A stretch of DNA of 64,000 nt, from NCBI GenBank assembly GCA_050011155.1, contig JBEKJP010000014.1, positions 1-64,000 on the forward strand, written 5' to 3'. Each line of letters opens with the position of its first letter. Position 1 is the first letter of the stretch. Under the pieces are notes generated by a model. That model was not told the origin of the DNA. It saw nothing but the letters and a program-made list of their open reading frames with translations, and did not search any database. This DNA comes from Palsa-504 sp050011155 (GTDB taxonomy: Bacteria > Actinomycetota > Actinomycetes > Streptosporangiales > Streptosporangiaceae). Made by a program: the position numbers and the translations under genes. Shown one piece after another: positions 41,749 to 49,719 of this stretch.

Positions 41749-42918
41749 ATGACCGGCGTCACTGAGGCGGCCGGACCTCATCGTCCGGACATCGCCGCGG
41801 CCACCCGGGTGGTAGTCAAGGTCGGCTCCTCCTCGCTGACCACTGAAGACGGCGAGATCGCCGACGACAGGATCTGCGCGCTGGCCGCCGCCCTGGCCGC
41901 CCGCCGGAACCGCGGCACCCAGCTCGTCCTGGTCTCTTCCGGGGCGATCGCCTCCGGCCTGGTCCCGCTCGGGCTGAGCAAACGCCCCAGCGACCTGGCC
42001 ACCCAGCAGGCGGCGGCCAGCGTCGGCCAGGGCCTGCTCATCGCGCGGTACACCGCCGCCTTCGACCGGCACGCCATCCGCACCGGCCAGGTCCTGCTGT
42101 CCGCCGACGACCTGATGCGCCGGACCCATTACCGCAACGCCCAGCGCACCCTGGACCGGCTGCTCGAACTGGGCGTGCTGCCCGTGGTCAACGAGAACGA
42201 CACGGTGGCCACGGACGAGATCAGGTTCGGCGACAACGACCGGCTGGCCGCCCTGGTCGCGCACGTCACCCGGGCCAGCGCGCTCATCCTGCTCTCCGAT
42301 GTGGACGGCCTGTACGACGGCGACCCGCGCCGCGGCGAGGCGCAGCGCATCACCGAGGTACGCGACCGGGCCGACCTGGACGGGATCCGGCTGGGCCGGG
42401 GCAACAAGGCGGGCCAGGCGAGCCAGGGCAGCCAGAAGACCCAGGGCATCGGCGGCATGGCCACCAAGGTGGACGCCGCGATGATCGCGTCCGCGGCCGG
42501 CATCCCGACGGTGGTCGCCGACGCGGCCAGCGCCGTCGCCGCGCTGAGCGGCGAGCCAGCCGGGACCTATTTCGCCGCCGCCCGCGGCCGCCGGCCGGCC
42601 ACCCGGCTGCTCTGGCTCAAGCACGCCGCCGTGGCCCACGGCAGCCTGCGACTGGATCCCGGCGCGGTGGAAGCGGTCGTCGGCAAGCACGCCAGCCTGC
42701 TGCCGGCCGGCATCACCGGGGTCGAGGGGACCTTCGACGCCGGCGACCCGGTCAACCTCCGCGACGAGGACGGCGCCATCGTCGCGCGCGGCCTCGTCAA
42801 CTACGACGCCGCCGAGGTCCCCGGCCTGATGGGCCGCTCCACCCGGTGGCTAGCCAGCAAGCTGGGCCCCGAATACGAACGCGAAGTAGTCCACCGCGAC
42901 GACATGGTGATCCTGTAG
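41749..42918 (+). CDS. proB: Glutamate 5-kinase
   Basis: 389 residues. The amino acid kinase domain has VVKVGSSSLTTEDGEI, QLVLVSSGAIASGL, NENDTVATDEIRFGDNDRLAALVA and GIGGMATKVDAA. The C-terminal PUA domain runs from about residue 290 (GSLRLDPGAVEAVVG). It phosphorylates glutamate, the first proline-synthesis step, and is usually feedback-inhibited by proline. A short Gln/Ser insert (QASQGSQKTQG) lies before the GGMATK motif. The partner gene proA, often next, is absent here. Confidence 0.96.
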   Translation: MTGVTEAAGPHRPDIAAATRVVVKVGSSSLTTEDGEIADDRICALAAALAARRNRGTQLVLVSSGAIASGLVPLGLSKRPSDLATQQAAASVGQGLLIARYTAAFDRHAIRTGQVLLSADDLMRRTHYRNAQRTLDRLLELGVLPVVNENDTVATDEIRFGDNDRLAALVAHVTRASALILLSDVDGLYDGDPRRGEAQRITEVRDRADLDGIRLGRGNKAGQASQGSQKTQGIGGMATKVDAAMIASAAGIPTVVADAASAVAALSGEPAGTYFAAARGRRPATRLLWLKHAAVAHGSLRLDPGAVEAVVGKHASLLPAGITGVEGTFDAGDPVNLRDEDGAIVARGLVNYDAAEVPGLMGRSTRWLASKLGPEYEREVVHRDDMVIL

Positions 42919-42923
42919 CAACG

Positions 42924-42962
42924 CCGACGGCCGGCCACCCCCGGGGGGTGGCCGGCCGTCGG
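42924..42962. terminator. Long hairpin between convergent proB and M48 peptidase
   Basis: Arms at 42924-42942 and 42944-42962 are perfectly complementary over 19 bp (CCGACGGCCGGCCACCCCC and its complement) with practically no loop. It lies 6 nt after the proB stop and 8 nt from the stop of the convergent gene, so it should serve both. Confidence 0.85.
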
Positions 42963-42969
42963 GAACGAG

Positions 42970-44010
42970 CTAGTTGTCGTCGCTGCCGGGGCCGGAGCCG
43001 GGGCCGCGGTTCTGGAACCGGTCGAACAGGCTGCCGCCCGCCCGGGCCGCGGTCTCCGCCGCGCCGCGGAAGATCCCGATCAGCGGGTCCTGAGAACGGC
43101 TCCAGGACTCCTGGTAGGACTTGGCCGCGTTCTTGACCTCTTCGCCGACCGAGGCGTTGCCGTCGTTGTCCCGGCGCGGGTAGTCACCGCCGAGGATGCG
43201 GTCGTAATCGCCGTGGGTCGCCCAGTAGTCCAGCTCGGCGAACCTGACCACCGCGAACGGGTGGGTGGTGCCCTGGAGCTGCAGCAGCTTCAGGATGCTG
43301 TCGCGCAGGTCAGGCACCGCGTCGTACTCGTGCGCCTGCTCGCGGAACGCGTCCGGGTTCAGCTCGGACAGCTGGGCGCCGCCGGCCAGCTTCATCAGCA
43401 CCCGGCGGGAGGCGTCGAGGTCCTGCCCGGCCAGCAGCCCGGCCCGGTCGCAGGACAGCTCGGACTTGCGGAACCACTCCTCCAGGCCCCAGATGATGCC
43501 CCGCAGGCCGAGGTAGCCGATCGGCATCCACGCGATCCGCGCCGCCAGCTGGATCAGGAACAGCAGCATGGTGCGGTAGACCGCGTGCCCGGACAGGATG
43601 TGGCCGAGCTCGTGCCCGATCACCGCCCGCAGCTCCTCGGGATCGAGAAGTTCCACCATGCCGCTGTTGAGCACGATGAAGGGCTTGTCCCGGCCCAGCG
43701 CCATCGCGTTCACGATCGGCGTCTGCAGGACGTAGCACTCGGGCACGTCGGGCAGGTCCAGGATGTACGCGCCGTCCCTGACCATCTCGTGGATGTGCGG
43801 GAACTGGCGCTCGGAGACCCGGACGCTGCCCGCCAGGTACGTCAGCCGGAACGCCCGCTCGTTGAACAGGCCGAACAGCTTTCGCAAGAGCGTGTCGAAC
43901 CCACTGAGCTTGCGCAGCGCCACTAGCGCGGAACGGTCAGCGGGATGCTCATATGCGCGGGACGAGATACCGGTGAGCCGGACTCGCGCGCGATCTGGCA
44001 CTGAAGTCAT
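42970..44010 (-). CDS. M48-family membrane-associated zinc metallopeptidase
   Basis: 346 residues. The zinc motif HExxH is in VIGHELGHILSGHAVY, with the downstream glutamate in KSELSCDRAGLLAG. Hydrophobic segments (MLLFLIQLAARIAWMPIGYLGL) suggest membrane association. The N-terminus has AFRLTYLAGSVRVSERQFPHIHEMV. The C-terminal tail carries Gly/Pro/Asp. Members are HtpX-like or YggG-like proteases in quality control; the substrate is unknown. ATG 44010 gives MTSVPDRARVRLTG; an upstream frame to 44142 looks random. Confidence 0.92.
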   Translation of the reverse strand: MTSVPDRARVRLTGISSRAYEHPADRSALVALRKLSGFDTLLRKLFGLFNERAFRLTYLAGSVRVSERQFPHIHEMVRDGAYILDLPDVPECYVLQTPIVNAMALGRDKPFIVLNSGMVELLDPEELRAVIGHELGHILSGHAVYRTMLLFLIQLAARIAWMPIGYLGLRGIIWGLEEWFRKSELSCDRAGLLAGQDLDASRRVLMKLAGGAQLSELNPDAFREQAHEYDAVPDLRDSILKLLQLQGTTHPFAVVRFAELDYWATHGDYDRILGGDYPRRDNDGNASVGEEVKNAAKSYQESWSRSQDPLIGIFRGAAETAARAGGSLFDRFQNRGPGSGPGSDDN

Positions 44011-44173
44011 ATCTCGAATGCTAACACCAGCGCCGGACTGCTGAGCCCTTATAAACGCCGGTACGATACGAGGTCGTGAGGGGTGCCAGGTAGAGCGCCG
44101 GAAGGTGAATGACACCCCTGCGTGAGAGGGTAGTAAGTACAACGACCCCTACCGAGGAGGCCGGCAAGCACTC

Positions 44174-44557
44174 GTGACTGCCACACCGAGGGCCGTCGAG
44201 CTCGTCGAGACCGCGGCCCTGGCCGCGGCGGACAAGCTGGCTGACGGCATAATCGCCTATGACGTGAGCGACCAGCTCGCCATCACTGATGCGTTCCTGC
44301 TCTGCTCGGCGACGAACGATCGCCAGGTCAGGTCCATCGTGGACGAGATCGAGCTGCGGATGCGCCAGGCGGGCGCGAGCCTGGTCCGCCGCGAGGGCGA
44401 GCGGGAGGGCCGCTGGGTACTCCTTGACTATCTCGACGTGGTGATCCACGTGCAGAACTCCGATGAGCGGACCTTCTACGCGCTCGAGCGGATCTGGAAG
44501 GACTGCCCGCAGATCCCGCTGCCCGAGCTGTCGGTGAATCCCGGGAGGAAGCCCTGA
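44174..44557 (+). CDS. rsfS: Ribosome silencing factor RsfS
   Basis: 127 residues. The family text is AADKLADGIIAYDVSDQLAITDAFLLCSATNDRQVRSIVDEI and GREGRWVLLDYLDVVIHVQ-like VLLDYLDVVIHV. It binds L14 and blocks subunit joining under nutrient limitation. AGGAGG lies about 13 nt before GTG 44174. In most actinomycetes nadD precedes it; here it is preceded by the divergent peptidase gene. The next gene, a phosphatase, starts at its end, as in relatives. Confidence 0.96.
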   Translation: MTATPRAVELVETAALAAADKLADGIIAYDVSDQLAITDAFLLCSATNDRQVRSIVDEIELRMRQAGASLVRREGEREGRWVLLDYLDVVIHVQNSDERTFYALERIWKDCPQIPLPELSVNPGRKP

Positions 44558-44565
44558 GCGACCCG

Positions 44566-45195
44566 TTGCGGCTGGTGCTGTGGCGGCACGGCCAGACGGT
44601 GTGGAACGCCGAGCGCCGTTTCCAGGGGCAAAGTGACATCCCGCTCGACGAAACCGGTCAGGCCCAGGCCGAGCGGGCCGCGCGGCTGCTCGCCGCGCTG
44701 CGGCCGGACCTGATCGTCTCCTCCGACCTGAGCCGCGCGTCCGGCACCGCGGCTCCGCTGGCCCGGCTGACCGGGCTCGAGGTGACGCTGGACAAGGACC
44801 TGCGGGAACGGCACGGCGGCGGCTGGGAAGGGCTGAACGACGCCGAGATCAGGGCCCGCTACCCGGCCGAGCACGCGAGCTGGAGCCCGCCCGACGGCGA
44901 GCCGTCCGCCGTGGTCGCCGAGCGGGTGGCGGGCGCGCTCCAGCGCATCGCCGACCGCCTCGCGGACAGCGGACGCGACGGGGCCAGCGGGCTCGCCGTG
45001 GTGACCAGCCACGGCGCCGCGCTCCGGCTGGGCATGTCCCGGTTCCTCGGCATGCCGGAGGAACTGTTCGGCGTGCTTGGCCCCCTGGACAACTGCTGCT
45101 GGTCGGTACTCGGCCAGCGGCGCGGCCACTGGCGGCTGCTCGAGCACAACGCGGGCACGCTACCCGAGCCCGTCGTGCTCAGTGACGACCGATGA
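44566..45195 (+). CDS. Histidine phosphatase (phosphoglycerate-mutase-like)
   Basis: 209 residues from TTG 44566. The phosphohistidine motif LWRHGQTVWN, SSDLSRASGTAAPL, RERHGGGWEG and the second histidine in VVTSHGAALRLGMS define the family. It likely dephosphorylates a small metabolite; a phosphoglycerate mutase role is not proven. The start is unusual: GGAGG lies 5 nt before a CTG at 44554 that would overlap the rsfS stop (CTGA) and give MSDPLRLVLW, while TTG 44566 is badly spaced. Its end overlaps the next gene by 4 nt (ATGA). Confidence 0.92.
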   Translation: MRLVLWRHGQTVWNAERRFQGQSDIPLDETGQAQAERAARLLAALRPDLIVSSDLSRASGTAAPLARLTGLEVTLDKDLRERHGGGWEGLNDAEIRARYPAEHASWSPPDGEPSAVVAERVAGALQRIADRLADSGRDGASGLAVVTSHGAALRLGMSRFLGMPEELFGVLGPLDNCCWSVLGQRRGHWRLLEHNAGTLPEPVVLSDDR

Positions 45196-46019
45196 AAGAT
45201 CTTTTTACCGAACGGGGTGGCCGTCGAGCCTCGGTCACCTGGTATGGCCAGTCTGGGTTCCGCCTGGCGGCGGGCGACAGCCGGGTCCTGATCGACCCGT
45301 TCCTGACCGATCGCCCCGATCGTCGTTACCGGCCCCCGGCCACCGCCGCGGACTTCGCCGACGTGACGCTGGTGCTGTGCACCCACGAGCACGTGGACCA
45401 CCTGGACCTGCCGTTCCTGCGCGAGTTCGGCTTGGTCAACCCGGCGGCCCGGATCATCGTCCCCCTCCCGGTGGTCGAGATCGCGGTCGCGGGCGGGGTC
45501 GACCGGGCCCGGCTGGCCGGCGCGGTGCCGGGGGAGGAACTGCACGACCGGGACGTGACCGTGCACCCGGTGCCGGCCAGGCACGGGATCGGCGGGGACG
45601 AGCCGGTGGTGTACGAGTTCGCCTCGGGTGCCCCCTCCCTAAGTGACGGGGGGCCGGTCCGGTTCCTCGGCTACGTGCTGGAGGTCGGCGGCATCCGCTT
45701 CTACCACGCCGGTGACGGCCTGGTGTACCCCGAGCTGCCCGCCACCTTGTCCGCGCTCGCCCCGGACGTGCTGATGATTCCCATCAACGGCCGGGATCAC
45801 ATGCGCGAATCCCGCGGCATCGTCGGCAACATGAACGAGAGCGAGGCCGCCTGGCTCTGCGCCGAGGTCGGCCCGGCCTACGTCATCCCGATGCATTACG
45901 AGTGCATCGCCGGCAACACCGGCGACCCCGGCCACTTCACCGCCCTGGTCCGCGAGTCCGCCGCCCCCGCCACCGTCCTGGTCCCGCCGCGCGCCATCCC
46001 CTTCACGCTGGCGCGCTGA
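45192..46019 (+). CDS. Metallo-beta-lactamase-fold hydrolase (UlaG-like)
   Basis: 275 residues. The metal-binding motif HxHxDH is in LVLCTHEHVDHLDLPF; further ligands are in FYHAGDGLVYP and MHYECIAGN. The N-terminus VTWYGQSGFRLAAGDSRVLIDPFLTD is typical of the UlaG-like lactonase/hydrolase branch. Substrate unknown. The ATG overlaps the phosphatase stop by 4 nt, making rsfS, the phosphatase and this gene one transcription unit. It ends convergently, overlapping the methyltransferase gene by 17 nt. Confidence 0.9.
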   Translation: MKDLFTERGGRRASVTWYGQSGFRLAAGDSRVLIDPFLTDRPDRRYRPPATAADFADVTLVLCTHEHVDHLDLPFLREFGLVNPAARIIVPLPVVEIAVAGGVDRARLAGAVPGEELHDRDVTVHPVPARHGIGGDEPVVYEFASGAPSLSDGGPVRFLGYVLEVGGIRFYHAGDGLVYPELPATLSALAPDVLMIPINGRDHMRESRGIVGNMNESEAAWLCAEVGPAYVIPMHYECIAGNTGDPGHFTALVRESAAPATVLVPPRAIPFTLAR

Positions 46020-46833
46020 CGCGTGCCGCGGTGGTCGCCAGGGTGGTGTAGGGCATCGTGAAGGCTCCGCCCAGGGCGTCGATGGCGGTACCGACCTCGC
46101 CCAGGATGTCGGCCAACTGGTCGGGGCGGAGCCGGGTGAGGCCGCCGGTGGTGGGCAGCAGGGCCAGCCACTGGTCGCGAGTGTAGGACTGCTCCCAGTC
46201 AAATCGCCATTGCTCGGGCTCGTGGAACTGCCCGGTCTCGCGGATCTTGTCGGCGATCTTGGCGTACGCCGACTGGTACATGTCCAGCGGGCGGCGAGCG
46301 GGCAGATTGGCGAACGGCGCGTCCGGCACCACCCGCCGGCGGGCGGCGGCGAACGGCCCGGCCACTTCGGCCGGCGGCTCATACACATGGCTGAAGATCG
46401 CCAGCCGCCCGCGCGGGCGCAGTACCTGGGCCGCCTTCGCGGCGCCGGCGACCGGATCAACCCAGTGCCACGACTGGGCGGCGATCACCGTATCGAACCT
46501 CCGGTCGTCCGGGTCCCAGGCTTCGAAGGTCGCTACCTCGGCCGGCAGGCCGCGGCCGCGGGCGAACTCGGCCATCCGCGCATCCGGCTCGATGCCAAGC
46601 ACGGTGCAGCCGGCGGCCTGGAACTGGCGGGCCGCGATGCCGGTGCCGCAGCCGACGTCGAGTACTGCAGGCCCGGGGCTTTCGGCGACGATCCGCGCCA
46701 CCAGGGCGTCGGGGTAGCCGGGACGAGCCCGGTCATACCCCGCCGCGTCGGTGCCGAACGACTCGGCTATAAGCCGCGCCTTGTGCAGCTCGGCCGGAGG
46801 CGGCTCTGGTTGCTTCCGCGGTACAGTGGGCAT
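46003..46833 (-). CDS. Class I SAM-dependent methyltransferase
   Basis: 276 residues. The SAM-binding motif I is VLDVGCGTGIAARQFQAAG, followed by VLGIEPDARMAEFARGRG and FDTVIAAQSWHWVDP. The last third is helical and likely forms the substrate lid. Substrate unknown. Its start codon lies inside a 38-bp palindrome shared with the divergent tetR gene, so it is very probably repressed by that regulator. The stop overlaps the convergent hydrolase gene. Confidence 0.9.
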   Translation of the reverse strand: MPTVPRKQPEPPPAELHKARLIAESFGTDAAGYDRARPGYPDALVARIVAESPGPAVLDVGCGTGIAARQFQAAGCTVLGIEPDARMAEFARGRGLPAEVATFEAWDPDDRRFDTVIAAQSWHWVDPVAGAAKAAQVLRPRGRLAIFSHVYEPPAEVAGPFAAARRRVVPDAPFANLPARRPLDMYQSAYAKIADKIRETGQFHEPEQWRFDWEQSYTRDQWLALLPTTGGLTRLRPDQLADILGEVGTAIDALGGAFTMPYTTLATTAARVSAPA

Positions 46834-46862
46834 GCGCCCACATTAGTGGGCGCATGCCCACT
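46825..46862. promoter_or_regulatory. 38-bp operator between methyltransferase and tetR genes
   Basis: AGTGGGCATGCGCCCAC (46825-46841) and its exact reverse complement GTGGGCGCATGCCCACT (46846-46862) are separated by ATTA. Each arm is itself a palindrome (GTGGGC/GCCCAC), so four half-sites are present. It covers the methyltransferase start codon and lies 44 bp before the tetR start. Confidence 0.75.
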
Positions 46863-46906
46863 AGACAACTGGTGCCGTCCGGTTGATGTTTCGAGAGGAT
46901 CTGTGA

Positions 46907-47509
46907 GTGCCGACTGGAGTGCACCTGCGCGATGCCAGGCGGCAGCTGTTCGACGCTGCCGAACGCGTGCTGCTACGGGCTGGGCCAAGCGGCCTGACCA
47001 GCCGGGCGGTCACCGATGAGGCGGGCTGCGCCAAGGGCGTCCTGCATCGGCACTTCACCGACTTCGACGCTTTTCTCGCCGAGCTCGTACTCGACCGGGC
47101 CGGGCAACTTGAGGCGCAGGCGGGCGCGCTGCGTGAGTCGGCGGGCACCGGCACGGTGGCAGGTAACCTCACTAGCGCGCTGACCACGCTGTTCGGGCCG
47201 ATTCCGATGGCGATCATCCCGCTCATCACTTTCCGTGACGAGCTGCGCGCACGACTACGGCAAGCCAAACCCGGAGGCGGCACCGCGATCCTCGCCCAGG
47301 TCACGACCGCGGTCTCCGCCTACCTGGCTGACGAGCGCGACCGAGGACGCATCGCGGCCGACGCCGACATCGGCTCGCTCACCCTCTCCCTGGTCGGCGG
47401 GGGCCATCTCCTGTTCTCAGACCGCGAGCCCGGTCCGCCGGGGACGGCAGCCGTCAAGAGGTTCGTGGCAGCAGTTCTCGCTGACGTCCTGCAGCGACGG
47501 CCATGCTGA
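46907..47509 (+). CDS. TetR/AcrR-family transcriptional regulator
   Basis: 200 residues. The N-terminal helix-turn-helix is ARRQLFDAAERVLLRAGPSGLTSRAVTDEAGCAKGVLHRHFTDFDAFLAEL-type text, with the recognition helix near GCAKGVLHRHFTD. The rest is a helical ligand-binding domain. It is divergent from the methyltransferase gene and a four-half-site palindrome lies between, so it likely represses both. The inducer may be a substrate of the methyltransferase; that is inference. GAGAGG precedes GTG 46907. Confidence 0.93.
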   Translation: MPTGVHLRDARRQLFDAAERVLLRAGPSGLTSRAVTDEAGCAKGVLHRHFTDFDAFLAELVLDRAGQLEAQAGALRESAGTGTVAGNLTSALTTLFGPIPMAIIPLITFRDELRARLRQAKPGGGTAILAQVTTAVSAYLADERDRGRIAADADIGSLTLSLVGGGHLLFSDREPGPPGTAAVKRFVAAVLADVLQRRPC

Positions 47510-47533
47510 CGGCTCGCCTGTGGCGGCGTGGGC

Positions 47534-48451
47534 TTAGCCGCCCGCTACCGCCTGCTTGTACAGGGCGGCGGCGTTGCGGCCGAGCACGGCCGAGTACGAG
47601 ACCTGGGGCGTGTTCCCGCCTTGCTCGTACCCGCCGATGACGCCGATCAGCAGGCCCTGCCCGGTCGACGGGTCGACCTGGCTGAGGAACGGGCCGCCGC
47701 TGGTCCCGTCGGGGTAGTCGCCGCAGTCGAACTCGAGCTGGTCAGTCATCGGCTCACGCAGCCAGTTCTGGCAGGTGACGGGCTGGTTCGTGCCGTCCGG
47801 GTAACCGATGACCTGAACCATCTGATGGGCGGTCGGGGCGCCCGTGACGAGCTTCTCGGCCCCGGTCTCGTCCTCGATCGGGTTGCTGGCGCTGGGGTCG
47901 CTGACCCGCAGGAAGGCGAAGTCGTCATCCTGGCTGGCGGACGAGCTCCAGGCATGGTCGACATAGACCTTGGTGACCGTCCAGACCCCGTAAGGCGTGG
48001 AGCCGTTGTCGTAGCCGGGCACGAAGTCGATGGTGCCGGAGACACCGGTCGCGCAGTGCGCGGCGGTCATCACCAGGTCACCGGCCGGGCTGTCGACCAC
48101 GCTGGCCGAGCAGAAATGCTGGCCGAGCCGGCCAGAAGACGTGGTGAACAGCGCTCCGACGGCGGGCTCGCCGGAGAACGGCTGGCCATTTTTCGAGGGG
48201 GCGGCCAGGTGCCCGACGGCCCGGACGAAACCGGTGGCGATGCCGCTGGCGGCGCCGCTCGCCGGGGTGAGGGTGACGACCGCGCCGACGGCGACGGCGG
48301 TGATCACGGCCGGCCTCGAGGGTGACCGGAAGGTCGTCCAGGCCCGCCTGCGCGGGCCGCGATAGCTGACGGGGGCAGTCTCCGCGTCGCGATCACATGG
48401 GCCGCTGGCGCGTGGTCGGCGCCTGGCCCCCCGCCCGATCCGGAACTGCAC
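47534..48451 (-). CDS. Secreted or membrane-anchored trypsin-like serine protease
   Basis: 305 residues. A long basic N-terminus and hydrophobic segment (PAVITAVAVGAVVTLTPASG) form a signal or anchor. The triad is visible: His in LVMTAAHCATG, Asp in DDDFAFLRV, Ser in YPDGTSGGPF. Cys pairs (FCSASVV/AAHC and CQNW/FDCGDY) suggest disulfides outside the cell. AGGA lies just before GTG 48451. Target unknown. The promoter region contains an AT-rich palindrome. Confidence 0.9.
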   Translation of the reverse strand: MQFRIGRGARRRPRASGPCDRDAETAPVSYRGPRRRAWTTFRSPSRPAVITAVAVGAVVTLTPASGAASGIATGFVRAVGHLAAPSKNGQPFSGEPAVGALFTTSSGRLGQHFCSASVVDSPAGDLVMTAAHCATGVSGTIDFVPGYDNGSTPYGVWTVTKVYVDHAWSSSASQDDDFAFLRVSDPSASNPIEDETGAEKLVTGAPTAHQMVQVIGYPDGTNQPVTCQNWLREPMTDQLEFDCGDYPDGTSGGPFLSQVDPSTGQGLLIGVIGGYEQGGNTPQVSYSAVLGRNAAALYKQAVAGG

Positions 48452-48486
48452 CTGTCCTGGTCACCCGCCTCACCCTGTCCGAAATA

Positions 48487-48523
48487 GGTACTTTTGTACC
48501 ATTTTGGGACATAGGATCGATAC
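48487..48523. promoter_or_regulatory. AT-rich palindromic patch upstream of the protease gene
   Basis: GGTAC-TTTT-GTACC (48487-48500) followed by ATTTTGGGACATAGG is strongly AT-rich for this genome and lies 36-70 bp upstream of the protease start. It could be an operator or promoter. The remaining 150 bp up to the aldo/keto reductase stop show nothing else. Confidence 0.4.
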
Positions 48524-48648
48524 TTAATTGTGATGGACAAGGCGCGACTGTACCAGAGGCAGAGCCTCCGAAGTTGGTGAGAAGTCACCGCCGCAAGCTG
48601 GGGATTCCCTGTGAACGAGGTCGGCGGCAGTCGCCCAGCCGGCCGCGC

Positions 48649-49638
48649 TCACCAGCGGTCGTGCACCGTGGCGCGGAAGTAGCGGTCGTACAGTCCCTCG
48701 ATCGCGTCCAGGCTGGCCCGCGGCAGCGGCGGCAGGCTGGCCGCGTCCGCGTTCTGCTCGGCCTGGCTGGTGTTGCGCGCGCCGGGGATCACGGTCGTCA
48801 CCCCGGGCTGCTGGATCACCCACCGCAGTGCCCATTGGGCGGTAGTGCCCCCAAGCAGGCCGTCGGTGATCTGGGCGAACTCGGCCGCGGCGTCGACGCC
48901 GGCCGCCAGGCCCACGCCGGAGAACGTCTCCCCGACGTCGAACGCCTCGCCGTGAGCGTTATAGCTGCGGTGGTCGTCGGCGGCGAAGGTGGTCTGTCGG
49001 GTGTACCGGCCGGAGAGCAGCCCGGACGCGAGCGGCACCCGGACGATGATGCCGACGCCCGCCGCGGCGGCGGCGGGCAGCACCCGGTCGAGGGGCTTGC
49101 GCCGGAAGGCGTTCAGGATGATCTGCACGCTGGCCACCCCGGGGCGCGCGATCGCGGTCAGCGCCTGGTCGCTGGTTTCCACGCTCACGCCGTACGCCGC
49201 GATGCGTCCCTCGGCGACCAGGGTGTCCAGCGCCTCGAAGACGGCGTCCGAGGCGAACACCGCCGTCGGCGGGCAGTGCAGCTGGACCAGGTCGAGCCGG
49301 TCGGTGCCCAGGTTGACCCGGGACCTGTCCGTCCAGGCCCGGAAGTTCTCCAGGGTGTAATACTCCGGCTTCTGCTCGACCCGGCGGCCCATCTTGGTCG
49401 CCACCATGACGCCCTGGCCGGCGTTACCGGCCAGGAACCGGCCGATGACGCGCTCGCTGCGCCCGTCACCGTAGACGTCGGCCGTGTCGAAAAAGGTGAC
49501 CCCGGACTCCACCGCCGCCCGCAGCACCTTCATCGCGTCGTCCTCGGACACGTCGCCCCAGTCCGCGCCGAGCTGCCAGGTGCCGAGCCCGACGACCGAC
49601 ACCGGCCGTCCCGTCCTGCCGAGAACCCGCTGCTCCAT
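48649..49638 (-). CDS. Aldo/keto reductase
   Basis: 329 residues, TIM-barrel NADPH oxidoreductase. The catalytic Asp and Tyr are in FFDTADVYGDGRSERVIGRFL, the Lys in VMVATKMGRR, and the His in DLVQLHCPP. The end RWVIQQPGVTTVIPGARNTSQAEQN binds NADPH. Substrate unknown. It is divergent, 81 bp, from a quinone oxidoreductase-like gene; both may respond to the same signal. Confidence 0.94.
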   Translation of the reverse strand: MEQRVLGRTGRPVSVVGLGTWQLGADWGDVSEDDAMKVLRAAVESGVTFFDTADVYGDGRSERVIGRFLAGNAGQGVMVATKMGRRVEQKPEYYTLENFRAWTDRSRVNLGTDRLDLVQLHCPPTAVFASDAVFEALDTLVAEGRIAAYGVSVETSDQALTAIARPGVASVQIILNAFRRKPLDRVLPAAAAAGVGIIVRVPLASGLLSGRYTRQTTFAADDHRSYNAHGEAFDVGETFSGVGLAAGVDAAAEFAQITDGLLGGTTAQWALRWVIQQPGVTTVIPGARNTSQAEQNADAASLPPLPRASLDAIEGLYDRYFRATVHDRW

Positions 49639-49719
49639 GGTTGGCGATCTTACTAACGCCGGACATAACCCCGCCGCCCCTGACCCGGATCCGCGCTACC
49701 CGGGCGCTACGCTGCACCC

